From positions 148,783 through 212,782 of the forward strand of contig NZ_VMNW02000004.1 in assembly GCF_007713735.2 (NCBI RefSeq): a stretch of 64,000 nt of DNA, written 5' to 3'. Shown one piece after another: positions 7,428-15,815 of the stretch; position 1 is the stretch's first letter; every line of letters begins with the position of its first letter. The notes below the pieces were generated by a model. It was not told the DNA's origin and ran no database searches. It worked only from the letters and a program-made list of their open reading frames with translations. Source of the stretch: Amycolatopsis acidicola (GTDB lineage: Bacteria > Actinomycetota > Actinomycetes > Mycobacteriales > Pseudonocardiaceae). The translations under genes were made by a program, and so were the position numbers.

Positions 7428-8822
7428 ATGACCGAAGAGACTTACGACGTAGTGGTGATCGGCGGCGGCCCGGTCGGCGAAAACGCCGCGGGCCGCGCGG
7501 TCGCCGGGGGCCTCAAATCCGTGCTGGTGGACCACGAGCGCTTCGGCGGCGAGTGCTCCTACTGGGCGTGCATTCCGAGCAAAGCATTACTACGACCCGG
7601 AAACGCGCTCGCCGCGGCGAGACGGCTGCCCGGTGTTCCGGTGGGTGAGCGGCTCGACCCGGCGGCGGTGTTCGAGCGGCGCGACTCCTTCACCGGCAAG
7701 GGCGACGACAGCGGTCAGGTCGAGTGGGCGCGCGGCGCCGGCATCGAAACCGTGCGCGGGCACGCGCGGATCACGGGGCCACGAGAGGTCACTGTGGACG
7801 GCGAGCGAGTGTTGCACGCCACGCAGGCGGTGGTGGTCTGCACCGGAAGTGTGCCGCGCACGCCGGACATTCCCGGCCTCGGCGAGATCACCACGTGGGG
7901 TTCGCGCGAAGCCACGTCGGCGAGTGAAGTGCCGTCCCGGCTGGCGGTGCTCGGCGGCGGCGTGGTCGGTGTGGAGATGGCGCAGGCGTGGGCCCGGCTC
8001 GGCTCGCGGGTGGAGCTGATCATCTCCGGCCCGCGTCCGCTGCCGAGGAACGCGGACTTCGTCGGGGACGCGGTGCTCGAGGGGCTCCGCGCGGACGGTG
8101 TCCGCGTTCATCCCGGATCCGGCCTCGCGCGAGCTTCCGAAGTGGACGGAGCGGCGCGGCTGGAGCTGGTGGACGGCCGGACGCTCGACACCGACGTGCT
8201 GCTCGTCGCCACCGGCCGCCGTCCTGGCACGGACGATCTCGGCCTGGAGTCGATCGGGCTGAAGCCCGGGGCCGCGCTCACCGTCGACGACTCCGGCCGG
8301 GTGTCCGAAGTGGACGGTGACTGGCTGTACGCCGCGGGTGACGTGACGGGGCGGGCGCCGCTGACGCACCAGGGCAAGTACGCGGCGCGCGTGGTCGCGG
8401 ACGTGCTGGTGGCCAGGTCGCAGGGCGAACCGGTCGACACGAGCCCGTGGAGCAAGCACTCCAGTACGGCCGACCACCACGCCGTGCCGCAGGTGGTGTT
8501 CACCGATCCGGAGGTGGCTTCGGTCGGCCTCGCCGGGCCGGTGGAGGGGAAACCGCACCGGGTGGTCGACCTCGACATCGCCGTCGCGGGTTCGTCGCTG
8601 CACGCCGACGGGTACGCGGGCAAGGCGCGGATGGTCGTGGACACCGAACGCGAGGTGCTCGTCGGGGTCACGTTCGTCGGACAGGACGTCGCCGAACTCC
8701 TGCACTCGGCGACGATCGCCGTCGCGGGGGAGGTGCCGCTCAGCAGGCTGTGGCACGCGGTGCCCGCGTTCCCGACGATCTCCGAAGTCTGGCTGAGGTT
8801 GCTGGAAACCTACGGCCTCTAA
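7428..8822 (+). CDS. Class I pyridine nucleotide-disulfide oxidoreductase (Lpd/MerA-like)
   Basis: A 464-aa FAD flavoprotein with the full class I layout. It has the N-terminal FAD motif VVVIGGGPVGENAAGRA, a redox-active disulfide in GGECSYWACIPSKAL (Cys-x4-Cys), an NAD(P) fold (LAVLGGGVVGVEMAQAWARL), the second FAD motif (YAAGDVTG) and the dimer-interface active-site His in HAVPAFPTISEVW. It therefore can reduce a disulfide or related substrate with NAD(P)H. It is not next to any 2-oxo acid dehydrogenase E2, so it need not be the lipoamide dehydrogenase; a mercuric-reductase-like or quinone-reductase role is possible. ATG 7428; the longer frame upstream is the antisense of the Lys/Ala-rich gene. 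Confidence 0.9.
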   Translation: MTEETYDVVVIGGGPVGENAAGRAVAGGLKSVLVDHERFGGECSYWACIPSKALLRPGNALAAARRLPGVPVGERLDPAAVFERRDSFTGKGDDSGQVEWARGAGIETVRGHARITGPREVTVDGERVLHATQAVVVCTGSVPRTPDIPGLGEITTWGSREATSASEVPSRLAVLGGGVVGVEMAQAWARLGSRVELIISGPRPLPRNADFVGDAVLEGLRADGVRVHPGSGLARASEVDGAARLELVDGRTLDTDVLLVATGRRPGTDDLGLESIGLKPGAALTVDDSGRVSEVDGDWLYAAGDVTGRAPLTHQGKYAARVVADVLVARSQGEPVDTSPWSKHSSTADHHAVPQVVFTDPEVASVGLAGPVEGKPHRVVDLDIAVAGSSLHADGYAGKARMVVDTEREVLVGVTFVGQDVAELLHSATIAVAGEVPLSRLWHAVPAFPTISEVWLRLLETYGL

Positions 8823-10138
8823 GGAATACGGGCAGTGGCCCCGGCCTGCGCGGCGCGCACGAGGCCGGGGTCGACGCTCACCGAAGCGTCGTCGAACCAG
8901 GACGCGAGCACGAGCACGACGGTCGTGCCGCCGGCGGTGCTGAAGTACGCGGCCCCGTCGAAGCTCGGGGTGCGCTGCCATTTCCCGGTTTCGGTCGCGA
9001 GGTCGGACATGCGGCCGCCGCCCGGTTCGTCCGCCACCTTCTTGACCGCGGCGGCGGAGGCGGAATCGGGGAAACTCAGCACCGACACCGAAACCGCGGC
9101 GGGTTTGCCGTCGACGGTGGCCTCGAAGCTGCCCCGCCGCATCGTCACGCACGGCGTCTTCTGCAGGCTCGCCTGCACGTCGCCGATGGCGTGCGCGGCG
9201 CAGTCGGTCCCGCTGCCCGAATCGCGTTCCAGCAACTGGATCCCGTTCACGTACTGGGGCGTGGGCGGGCTCGCCTCCGGTTCGTCGCCGCCGGTCGTCG
9301 CGAGCACGATCGCCGTCACCAGCAGGATGCCGAGTAGACCGATCGCCGCCATCGGAAGCCAGCGCACGGTGCGAGCGGGCTTGCGCGAGGGCGGGGGCAC
9401 CGGCGCGGCGTCGGTGACCCGCGGCATCGGCGTGGTCACTTCGATCGGCGGCAGTTTCGGCGGCGCCGGCGGGGCGGGACGGACCGGCGGCATCTTGATG
9501 GTCACCGCCGAGAGCGGGTCCTCCTCCGGCGGAGCGACGCCGAACCCTTCGCCGGTAAGCGTTTCCTCCGACAGCTCAGGCGCTTCCGGCGCGAGGCTCT
9601 TGATCAGTGCACGCGCGTGCTCCACGGTGCAGGGCTTGCGGGCCGAAGCCAGCGAGACGCTCGCCGCGAGCATGCTCTTCGCGGTTGGGAACACCACGCG
9701 CACGTGACCCGCCATGTCCGCGGGCGGCTGATCCACCTCGTCGACGAACGGGCCCACCGCGAGCACGGTGCCGACCGGCATGGTCTCCGGCATCTTCGCC
9801 CGCAGCCGCTGGGTGATCGAGTCGGCGAAGGCGAGCTTGGCCGCCGCCGGGTTCACCGTCTTGTCCTGCGCGACCAGCGGCCAGCCGTCGGCCTTCCACG
9901 CGCCGGTCAACGGGGCCTCGAGTTTCATCGCCGGGTCGGGCAGGTCCACGCCGAGCACGATCAGCACGCCGCGCGGCAGCACCACGACCGCGTCCGCGAC
10001 GCGCCCCGTCGGCAGCGGCCGCACCCCGGCGAGCGCGATCCCGCCCGCGACCGCCGTCCCCTTGCCGAGGGACGCCAGCGCGGCGCGGATGTCTTCGGCA
10101 ACCAGCGACGGCTGCCGAGCCAGGCGCACGACCCGCAA
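8819..10138 (-). CDS. Single-span membrane protein of unknown function
   Basis: A 439-aa protein in three parts. Residues about 1-190 form a soluble domain beginning MRVVRLARQPSLVAEDIRAA with segments such as GTAVAGGIALAGVRPLP and AVVVLPRGVLIVLGVDLPDP. A Pro-rich linker (RPAPPAPPKLPPIEVTTPMP) and a basic stretch precede one transmembrane helix (LPMAAIGLLGILLVTAIVLA, about 263-282). An external domain of about 150 aa follows with two Cys (TDCAAH and TPCVTM) that could form a disulfide. Topology suggests N-in/C-out. I do not recognise the family. Its stop codon overlaps the preceding convergent gene by 4 nt. Confidence 0.75.
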   Translation of the reverse strand: MRVVRLARQPSLVAEDIRAALASLGKGTAVAGGIALAGVRPLPTGRVADAVVVLPRGVLIVLGVDLPDPAMKLEAPLTGAWKADGWPLVAQDKTVNPAAAKLAFADSITQRLRAKMPETMPVGTVLAVGPFVDEVDQPPADMAGHVRVVFPTAKSMLAASVSLASARKPCTVEHARALIKSLAPEAPELSEETLTGEGFGVAPPEEDPLSAVTIKMPPVRPAPPAPPKLPPIEVTTPMPRVTDAAPVPPPSRKPARTVRWLPMAAIGLLGILLVTAIVLATTGGDEPEASPPTPQYVNGIQLLERDSGSGTDCAAHAIGDVQASLQKTPCVTMRRGSFEATVDGKPAAVSVSVLSFPDSASAAAVKKVADEPGGGRMSDLATETGKWQRTPSFDGAAYFSTAGGTTVVLVLASWFDDASVSVDPGLVRAAQAGATARIP

Positions 10139-10232
10139 CTCCGAACCTCCCCGAACTCACGCCTGCCGTTGGGTGCACACGCTAGCGCCCGGTGACCGGT
10201 GATGCGCCCGATGGTGTGAAATTCACGAGCTG

Positions 10233-10257
10233 AACCCCCGGCATCTGGGGGTTTCTT
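10233..10257 (+). terminator. Hairpin with short T-tract
   Basis: AACCCCC (10233-10239) pairs with GGGGGTT (10247-10253), followed by TCTT. It lies in the divergent gap before the protease gene and could be an upstream terminator or a leader hairpin of the protease mRNA. Confidence 0.4.
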
Positions 10258-10270
10258 GCGTGACTCCCAT

Positions 10271-10284
10271 CACCCGATCGGGTG
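10271..10284. promoter_or_regulatory. 14-bp perfect palindrome upstream of the protease gene
   Basis: CACCCGATCGGGTG is a perfect palindrome 47 bp before the protease start codon, in the right place for a dimeric regulator's operator. The regulator is unknown. Confidence 0.35.
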
Positions 10285-10330
10285 CTCGTCGTTGGTCCCA
10301 TCGCGCGTTCCCCGAGCCCGAGGAGATCCG

Positions 10331-11788
10331 ATGCAAAGGCGCACCACCCTCGCGGTCGCGGCGGCACTGCTCGTCGCACCGCTCGCCACCGCCCCGGCGG
10401 CCACGGCGCAGAGTCCGCTCGCGCCCGTGTCCGGCACGCTGGCCGGCCTGTTGTCCACCGTCACGTCGGCCACCCAGCTGACGACGCTGGTGCACTCGGC
10501 CGACGTGACCACCGCGGAGAAAGCGGTCAAGGAGGCGGGCCTGACGCAAGTCACCGAGTTCGCCAAGATCGGCGTGGTCGGCGCGAAGGGCTCGGCCGCG
10601 CAGGTGAACGCCCTCCGCAAGAACCCGGGCGTCACCTACGTGGAGAACAACGACCAGCTGATCACCTACGGCAGCACCGGCACCACGGCGACCCGCAGCG
10701 CCGAGGCACAGCAGTCGCTCACCGGCGCCAACGGCACGAAACTCGACGGCAGCGGCGTCTCGGTCGCGATCATCGACACCGGCGTCGACCCGACCCACCC
10801 GGCGTTCCAGTCCGGCGGCGGCACCCGCGTGGTCCGCAACCTGAAGAGCCTCTGCCTCGACGGCACGGACACCTCGTGCATCACCGACGTGCCGACGTCC
10901 GTCGACACCGACACCACGTCGCTCGGCGGGCACGGCACGCACGTCACCGGCATCGCGGCGGGCAACCCGCTGACCCTGCCCGACGGCACGAAGGTCGGCG
11001 GCTCCGCGCCGGGTTCGAAGATCGTCCCGATCTCGACCGGGCTGGCCCTGCTCGTCCTCGGCACGGACGCCGCGCTGAACTGGGTGCTGGAGAACCACAA
11101 CGCGCCCTGCGGCGCCGGCGTGCCCGCCAGCACCTGCCCGCCGATCAAGGTGATCAACAACTCCTACGGCCCGCAGGGCGGTGGCGCCTTCGACCCGAAC
11201 TCCGCCACCGTGCAGCTGCAACGCAAACTGGCCGCCGAGGGCGTGGTCACCGTGTGGGCCAACGGGAACGACGGCGGCGACGGATCGCAGGACCTGTCCA
11301 ACCCGCCGGGCCAGGACCCGACCCCGGGCGTGATCTCGGTGGCTTCGTACAACGACCAGGGCACCGGCACCCGTGACGGCGCCGTGTCCGACTTCTCCTC
11401 GCGCGGCAAGGCGAGCGACTCGGCGACCTGGCCGGACGTCTCCGCGCCGGGCGAGAACATCCTCTCCGCCTGCCGCCCGTACCTGGTGATCTGCTCGCAG
11501 GGGCTGCAGCCGGAGAACGGGCCGGGGCCGCTGGACCTCGGGACGTACAACGTGATCAGCGGGACCTCGATGGCCACGCCGCAGATCACCGGGATCGTCG
11601 CCCAGCTGTTCCAGGCCGATCCGCGGGCCACCCCGGGTGACATCGAGAACGCGATCAAGTCGACCGCGTACAAGTACGCGAACGGTGCCCCGTACCAGCC
11701 GGTCGGCGGCTACAGTTCGAGCTACGACAAGGGGACCGGCCTGGTCGACACCGTCGCGGCGGCGCGGTCCCTCGGCGCAGCGGGCTGA
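10331..11788 (+). CDS. Secreted subtilisin-like serine protease (S8 family)
   Basis: A 485-aa exported protease. Residues 1 to about 27 are a signal peptide with an AxA site (ATAQS). An inhibitor-like propeptide follows (about 28-120, ending VTYVENNDQL). The catalytic domain shows the triad Asp in VAIIDTGVD, His in GGHGTHVTGIAAG and Ser in SGTSMATPQITG, plus the oxyanion Asn in VWANGND. ATG 10331 follows GAGGAGATCC. It probably digests extracellular protein for nutrition. A strong hairpin follows directly. Four Cys in the catalytic region could form disulfides. Confidence 0.93.
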   Translation: MQRRTTLAVAAALLVAPLATAPAATAQSPLAPVSGTLAGLLSTVTSATQLTTLVHSADVTTAEKAVKEAGLTQVTEFAKIGVVGAKGSAAQVNALRKNPGVTYVENNDQLITYGSTGTTATRSAEAQQSLTGANGTKLDGSGVSVAIIDTGVDPTHPAFQSGGGTRVVRNLKSLCLDGTDTSCITDVPTSVDTDTTSLGGHGTHVTGIAAGNPLTLPDGTKVGGSAPGSKIVPISTGLALLVLGTDAALNWVLENHNAPCGAGVPASTCPPIKVINNSYGPQGGGAFDPNSATVQLQRKLAAEGVVTVWANGNDGGDGSQDLSNPPGQDPTPGVISVASYNDQGTGTRDGAVSDFSSRGKASDSATWPDVSAPGENILSACRPYLVICSQGLQPENGPGPLDLGTYNVISGTSMATPQITGIVAQLFQADPRATPGDIENAIKSTAYKYANGAPYQPVGGYSSSYDKGTGLVDTVAAARSLGAAG

Positions 11789-11796
11789 CCTGGGGC

Positions 11797-11838
11797 GAAG
11801 GGCACCTTCGCGGGTTCAGGCCCGTGGAGGTGCCCTTC
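11797..11838 (+). terminator. Terminator of the subtilase gene
   Basis: GAAGGGCACCT (11797-11807) pairs with AGGTGCCCTTC (11828-11838); an inner CGGG/CCCG extends the stem, and CTTCTTCACT follows. It starts 9 nt after the protease stop. Confidence 0.8.
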
Positions 11839-11991
11839 TTCACTGTTCCCGCTGATGCGCCTGAGGTTCATGTGGCCAAATGGGTGATCGGGGTGCACAA
11901 TGTGCTAAGCCACGTCACGAGTGCAGCAACAACCGCCGAGTTCGCGAGGTCGTAGGGGAAGACGCCCCTCGTCGAACAGCGGAGGTCAGCA

Positions 11992-12495
11992 GTGAGCACC
12001 CGTGGCAGCACCCGTGGCGTGGTGTACGTCCACTCGTCGCCGTCTGCGGTTTGCCCGCACGTCGAGTGGGCTATTTCGGGCACCCTCGGGACCCGAGCGG
12101 ATCTGAAGTGGACGGCACAGCCGGCCGCTCCAGGGCAGTTGCGCGCCGAATGCAGCTGGAGCGCGCCCACCGGCACCAGCGGCAAGCTCGCGAGTGCCCT
12201 CAAGGCGTGGCCGATGCTGCGCTTCGAGGTCACCGAGGACCCGAGCCCCGGTGTCGACGGCGAACGGTACTGCTACGCGCCCGGCCTCGGCCTGTGGCAC
12301 GGGCGGACCAGCGCCAACGGTGACATCGTCGTGGGCGAGGACCAGTTGCGCTCGCTCGTCGCCAAGGCGCGGGCCGGTGAGGCGTTCGCGCACCGCGTGG
12401 ACGAGCTGCTGGCCACGAACTGGGACGAGGCGCTGGAGCCGTTCCGGCACGCCGGGGACGGCGCGCCGGTAACCTGGCTGCACCGTGTGGGGTGA
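11992..12495 (+). CDS. DUF3145 family protein
   Basis: A 167-aa soluble protein beginning MSTRGSTRGVVYVHSSPSAV, the characteristic start of the actinobacteria-specific DUF3145 family. Conserved-looking segments include CPHVEWAISGTLG, YCYAPGLGLWHGRTSANGD and a C-terminal helical part. GTG 11992 is preceded by GGAGG. Function is unknown; in many actinobacteria it accompanies the fatty acid synthase/pyruvate dehydrogenase neighbourhood, as here, but this alone does not show a role in lipid metabolism. Confidence 0.88.
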   Translation: MSTRGSTRGVVYVHSSPSAVCPHVEWAISGTLGTRADLKWTAQPAAPGQLRAECSWSAPTGTSGKLASALKAWPMLRFEVTEDPSPGVDGERYCYAPGLGLWHGRTSANGDIVVGEDQLRSLVAKARAGEAFAHRVDELLATNWDEALEPFRHAGDGAPVTWLHRVG

Positions 12496-12516
12496 GTCGA
12501 AGGTGGTGCTGGGCGG

Positions 12517-13143
12517 GTGGCTAACGGGGGCTACTACCCTGCCGATGTGTCAGCTGTGCCTGCGACCCCCCATCCGCAGCGATGGCTGATTCCTGTCCTC
12601 GTGGTGGTGCTCTGCCTGATGGTCGGCGGCGGACTGCTGGCGCGTGAGGTCTACCGCGAACCGGACTCCCCGCCGCTGTCCACGCTCGCCCTGCCGAGCA
12701 CCTCGGCCCGCCCGCTCGCGCAGCAGCCCGGCCCGGCCACGGTCGAGGAGACGCCGGACGCGGCCATGCACCCGCAGCACGAAGTCGTCCGGCAGCTGCT
12801 GCAGAACTACTTCGACTCCATCAACGCGCGCGACTACGACCTGTGGAAGGCGACGGTCACCAAGGACCGGATCCAGTCCAAGCCGAAGGCCGACTGGCTC
12901 AAGGACTACGACTCCACCAAGGACGGCAGCATCCTGGTCTACCGGATCGACGCGGTTTCGAGCCAGAACCTGCTGGTGCTGGTGGGTTTCACGAGTACGC
13001 AGGCCCCGGAGGACGCGCCGACCGACCTGCCGAACGCGCAGTGCGTGCAGTGGAAGCTGGCGCTCCCGGTGACCCAGGAGTCGGGACACTGGAAGGTCGA
13101 CATGGTCCCGACCTATGTGACCCCGGAAGCCACCGCCTGCTGA
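12517..13143 (+). CDS. Membrane-anchored hypothetical protein, possibly NTF2-like
   Basis: A 208-aa protein with a short cytoplasmic N-terminus, one membrane helix (WLIPVLVVVLCLMVGGGLLA, about 23-42), a Pro/Ser/Thr-rich linker and an external domain of about 120 aa. VRQLLQNYFDSINARDYDLW resembles the first helix of SnoaL/NTF2-like folds seen in many actinobacterial lipoproteins and Mce-associated proteins. Two Cys (AQCVQW and the C-terminal residue) may pair. Start GTG 12517 is chosen for length; GTG 12547 is an alternative. The gene ends at a shared terminator. Confidence 0.7.
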   Translation: MANGGYYPADVSAVPATPHPQRWLIPVLVVVLCLMVGGGLLAREVYREPDSPPLSTLALPSTSARPLAQQPGPATVEETPDAAMHPQHEVVRQLLQNYFDSINARDYDLWKATVTKDRIQSKPKADWLKDYDSTKDGSILVYRIDAVSSQNLLVLVGFTSTQAPEDAPTDLPNAQCVQWKLALPVTQESGHWKVDMVPTYVTPEATAC

Positions 13144-13183
13144 CGACCGCGCGAAAACACCGCTGCAGACAGCACTCGGCGAA

Positions 13184-13214
13184 ACGGCCCGGCGAGAAGA
13201 TCTCGCCGGGCCGT
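13184..13214. terminator. Bidirectional terminator
   Basis: ACGGCCCGGCGAGA (13184-13197) pairs with TCTCGCCGGGCCGT (13201-13214) around a 3-nt loop. It lies between the convergent stops of the membrane protein gene and fabF, ending the fab operon. Confidence 0.85.
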
Positions 13215-13228
13215 TCGCTGTCCGGAGA

Positions 13229-14476
13229 TCAGGCGGCCGTGAACAACAGCGCCGTGTTGTGCCCGCCGAAGCCGAACGAGTTGCTGATCGCCGCGGCGTA
13301 CTCGCCCTTGCGGGGCTCGCCGGCCACCACGTCGAGCTCGACCTTCGGGTCGAGGTTCTCCAGGTTCAGCGTCGCCGGCACCAGCCCGTGGTAGATCGCC
13401 AGCAGCGTGGCGATGCCTTCGACCGCGCCCGCGCCACCGACGAGGTGGCCCAGCGCGCCCTTAGGCGCCGTGACGACGGCGTGCTCGCCGATGGCCCGGC
13501 GGATCGCGTTCGCCTCGCCCACGTCGCCGACCACCGTGGCGGTGGCGTGCGCGTTGACGTGGGCGACGTCCGCCGCGGTGAGCCCGGCCATCTGGATGGC
13601 GTTGCTCATCGCCGCGATCTGGCCGATCCCCTCGGGGTGGTTGCCCGTGATGTGGTGGGCGTCCGAGGTGATCCCGTAACCGGCGAGCCTGCCGTAGATC
13701 TTCGCGCCGCGGGCCTTCGCCCGGTCGGCACGCTCCAGCACGACCACGCCGGCACCTTCACCGAGCACGAACCCGTCGCGCGCGGTGTCGAACGGCCGCG
13801 ACGCATGCGCCGGGTCGTCGTTGTTGGTGGACACCGTGCGCGCCTGGGCGAACCCGGCGATGGTGATCGGGTGGATGCAGGCCTCCGCACCCCCGGCGAC
13901 CACCACGTCGGCCCGGCCGTTCTGGATCATCTGGTACGCCGAGGCGATGCCCTCCGCGCCGGAGGCACAAGCCGACGCGGGCGAGTGCACTCCGGCGCGG
14001 GCCTTCAGGTCGATGCCGACGTGCGCGGCGGGACCGTTGGGCATCAGCATCGGCACGGTCAGCGGCGACACCTTGCGGATGCCGTGCTCCCGCAGCAGAT
14101 CGTTCTGCGTCAGCAGGGTGACCGGGCCACCGATGCCGGTACCGATGGACACACCGAGCCGATCGGGATCGACGTCGCTGTGCTCCTCGGTCGGCTCGGC
14201 GAAACCGGCGTCCGCCCACGCCTGCCGCGCGGCGATGAGCGCGATCTGCTCACACCGGTCGAGCCTGCGGGCCTGGACGCGCGGGAGTTTCTCCGTCGGT
14301 TCCTCGGCGAGAGTCGCACCGATCTTCACCGGCAGGTCGTACTGCTCGACCCAGTCGGCCTCGATGCGACGGATGCCGCTGCGGCCGGCGAGCAGGCCGT
14401 CCCAGGTGGACGCGACGTCCCCGCCGAGCGGCGTGGTGGCCCCCAGCCCGGTGATCACGACGTCGATGTTGCTCAT
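13229..14476 (-). CDS. fabF: Beta-ketoacyl-ACP synthase II (KAS II)
   Basis: A 415-aa condensing enzyme that elongates acyl-ACP with malonyl-ACP in type II fatty acid synthesis. The Cys-His-His triad is visible: nucleophile Cys in SPASACASGAEG, His in HVNAHATATVVGD and His in GALGHLVGGAGAVEG; the C-terminal NSFGFGGHN loop is present. It is last in the fabD-fabH-acpP-fabF operon, corresponding to KasA/FabF. ATG 14476 lies 42 nt after the acpP stop, and transcription ends at the hairpin beyond its stop. Confidence 0.96.
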   Translation of the reverse strand: MSNIDVVITGLGATTPLGGDVASTWDGLLAGRSGIRRIEADWVEQYDLPVKIGATLAEEPTEKLPRVQARRLDRCEQIALIAARQAWADAGFAEPTEEHSDVDPDRLGVSIGTGIGGPVTLLTQNDLLREHGIRKVSPLTVPMLMPNGPAAHVGIDLKARAGVHSPASACASGAEGIASAYQMIQNGRADVVVAGGAEACIHPITIAGFAQARTVSTNNDDPAHASRPFDTARDGFVLGEGAGVVVLERADRAKARGAKIYGRLAGYGITSDAHHITGNHPEGIGQIAAMSNAIQMAGLTAADVAHVNAHATATVVGDVGEANAIRRAIGEHAVVTAPKGALGHLVGGAGAVEGIATLLAIYHGLVPATLNLENLDPKVELDVVAGEPRKGEYAAAISNSFGFGGHNTALLFTAA

Positions 14477-14518
14477 GTGGATTCTCCCCGAGGTCAGTTC
14501 AGAGAATTCGTGCCTTTG

Positions 14519-14764
14519 TCACTTGGCGTTCGCGGAGACGTAGTTCACCGCGTCGCCCACGGTCTTGAGGTTGGCGAGCTCGTCGTCCGGGATCTTGACC
14601 CCGAACTTGTCCTCGGCCTGCACCGCGATCTCGACCATCGACAGCGAGTCGATGTCCAGGTCGTCGACGAACGACTTCTCGGCGCTCACGTCGTCCTGCG
14701 CGACACCGGCGACCTCTTCGACGATTTCCGCGAGGCCGGCGAGGATCTCTTCTTTGTCCGCCAC
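14519..14764 (-). CDS. acpP: Acyl carrier protein
   Basis: An 81-aa acidic carrier protein of fatty acid synthesis. The Ser that receives 4'-phosphopantetheine is in DLDIDSLSMVEI. Start GTG 14764 gives VADKEEILAGLAEIVEEVAG, the normal ACP N-terminus, after a GAAAGGG-type ribosome site; the longer frame to 14866 is not ACP-like. It sits between fabH and fabF in the conserved order. Confidence 0.95.
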   Translation of the reverse strand: MADKEEILAGLAEIVEEVAGVAQDDVSAEKSFVDDLDIDSLSMVEIAVQAEDKFGVKIPDDELANLKTVGDAVNYVSANAK

Positions 14765-14837
14765 TGTTGTTTTCCCTTTCCTGGTTTCCGGGCTTGCCTG
14801 ACGCCGGCGGGCGGGCTGCCCGCCGGCGTAAGTGGTA

Positions 14838-15815
14838 TCACGGGCAGAGGACGGCCTGACCGGCATACGACAGTCCGGCGCCGAAGCCGACCATCAGGAT
14901 GACGTCCCCGGACCGCACGCTGCCCGCCTTGCGCATGTGGTCCAGTGCCATCGGGATGGACGCCGAGGACGTGTTGCCGGAGTAGCGGATGTCGTCCGCC
15001 ACCACCATGTCCTCGCGCGCGCCTTTGGCCCGCAGCTTCTTCGCGATCGACTCCACGATCCGCAGGTTGGCCTGGTGCGGGATCAGAACGTCCACATCGG
15101 ACGGTTCGAGCCCCGCCAGCTCCAGCGCGCGCAACGCGATCGGGGCGATCTGCGTGGTCGCCCAGCGGAACACCGACTGCCCCTCCTGGTAGAGGAAACG
15201 GTGCTCACGCATGTAGATGGTCTCGACGAGGTCGCCCGCGCTGCCCCAGGCGACCGGCCCGATGCCCGGCTCGTCGGACGGCCCGACCACGGCCGCGCCC
15301 GCGCCGTCGGCGAAGATGATCGCGTTCGCGCGGTCCGTCGGCTCCACCCAGTCGGTGAGCTTCTCGGCGCCGATCACCAGCACCTTGCCCGCGGAACCGG
15401 AGCGGATCAGGTCGGAGGCCACGCCGAGGCCGTAGCAGAACCCGGCGCAGGCGGCGTTGAGGTCGAACGCGCCAGCCGCCTTGATCCCGAGCCGGTCGGC
15501 CACCTGCGCGGCCGCGTTCGGTATCGGCGAGGGCATCGTGCAGTTCGGCAGGATGACAGTGTCTATTTCGGACGGTTCGACCCCGGCGTCGGCGAGCGCG
15601 TTGGTGCCCGCCGCGACCGCCATGTCGACCAGCAGCTCGTCCTTCTCGGCGAACCGGCGCTCGACGATGCCGACGCGGTCGCGGATCCACTGGTCGTTGG
15701 TGTCCATGAGCTGCGACAGGTCGTCGTTGGTGACCCGCCGTTCCGGCTGATGGCTGCCGACCCCCAGTACCCGGGTGGCCGCAGGGCCCTGCTTGAGCCG
15801 CAGTACCGGCGCCAC
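14838..15815 (-). CDS. fabH: Beta-ketoacyl-ACP synthase III
   Basis: A 325-aa initiation condensing enzyme joining an acyl-CoA primer to malonyl-ACP. Catalytic residues are visible: Cys in LNAACAGFCYGLG, His in VLIPHQANLRI and Asn in YSGNTSSASIP. GTG 15815 overlaps the fabD stop by one base (TAGTG) with GGAGG upstream, so the two are translationally coupled; an apparent longer frame is fabD read in another frame. FabH inside the fab operon matches Streptomyces; in such organisms it often prefers branched-chain primers, though this cannot be read from sequence alone. Confidence 0.95.
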   Translation of the reverse strand: MAPVLRLKQGPAATRVLGVGSHQPERRVTNDDLSQLMDTNDQWIRDRVGIVERRFAEKDELLVDMAVAAGTNALADAGVEPSEIDTVILPNCTMPSPIPNAAAQVADRLGIKAAGAFDLNAACAGFCYGLGVASDLIRSGSAGKVLVIGAEKLTDWVEPTDRANAIIFADGAGAAVVGPSDEPGIGPVAWGSAGDLVETIYMREHRFLYQEGQSVFRWATTQIAPIALRALELAGLEPSDVDVLIPHQANLRIVESIAKKLRAKGAREDMVVADDIRYSGNTSSASIPMALDHMRKAGSVRSGDVILMVGFGAGLSYAGQAVLCP

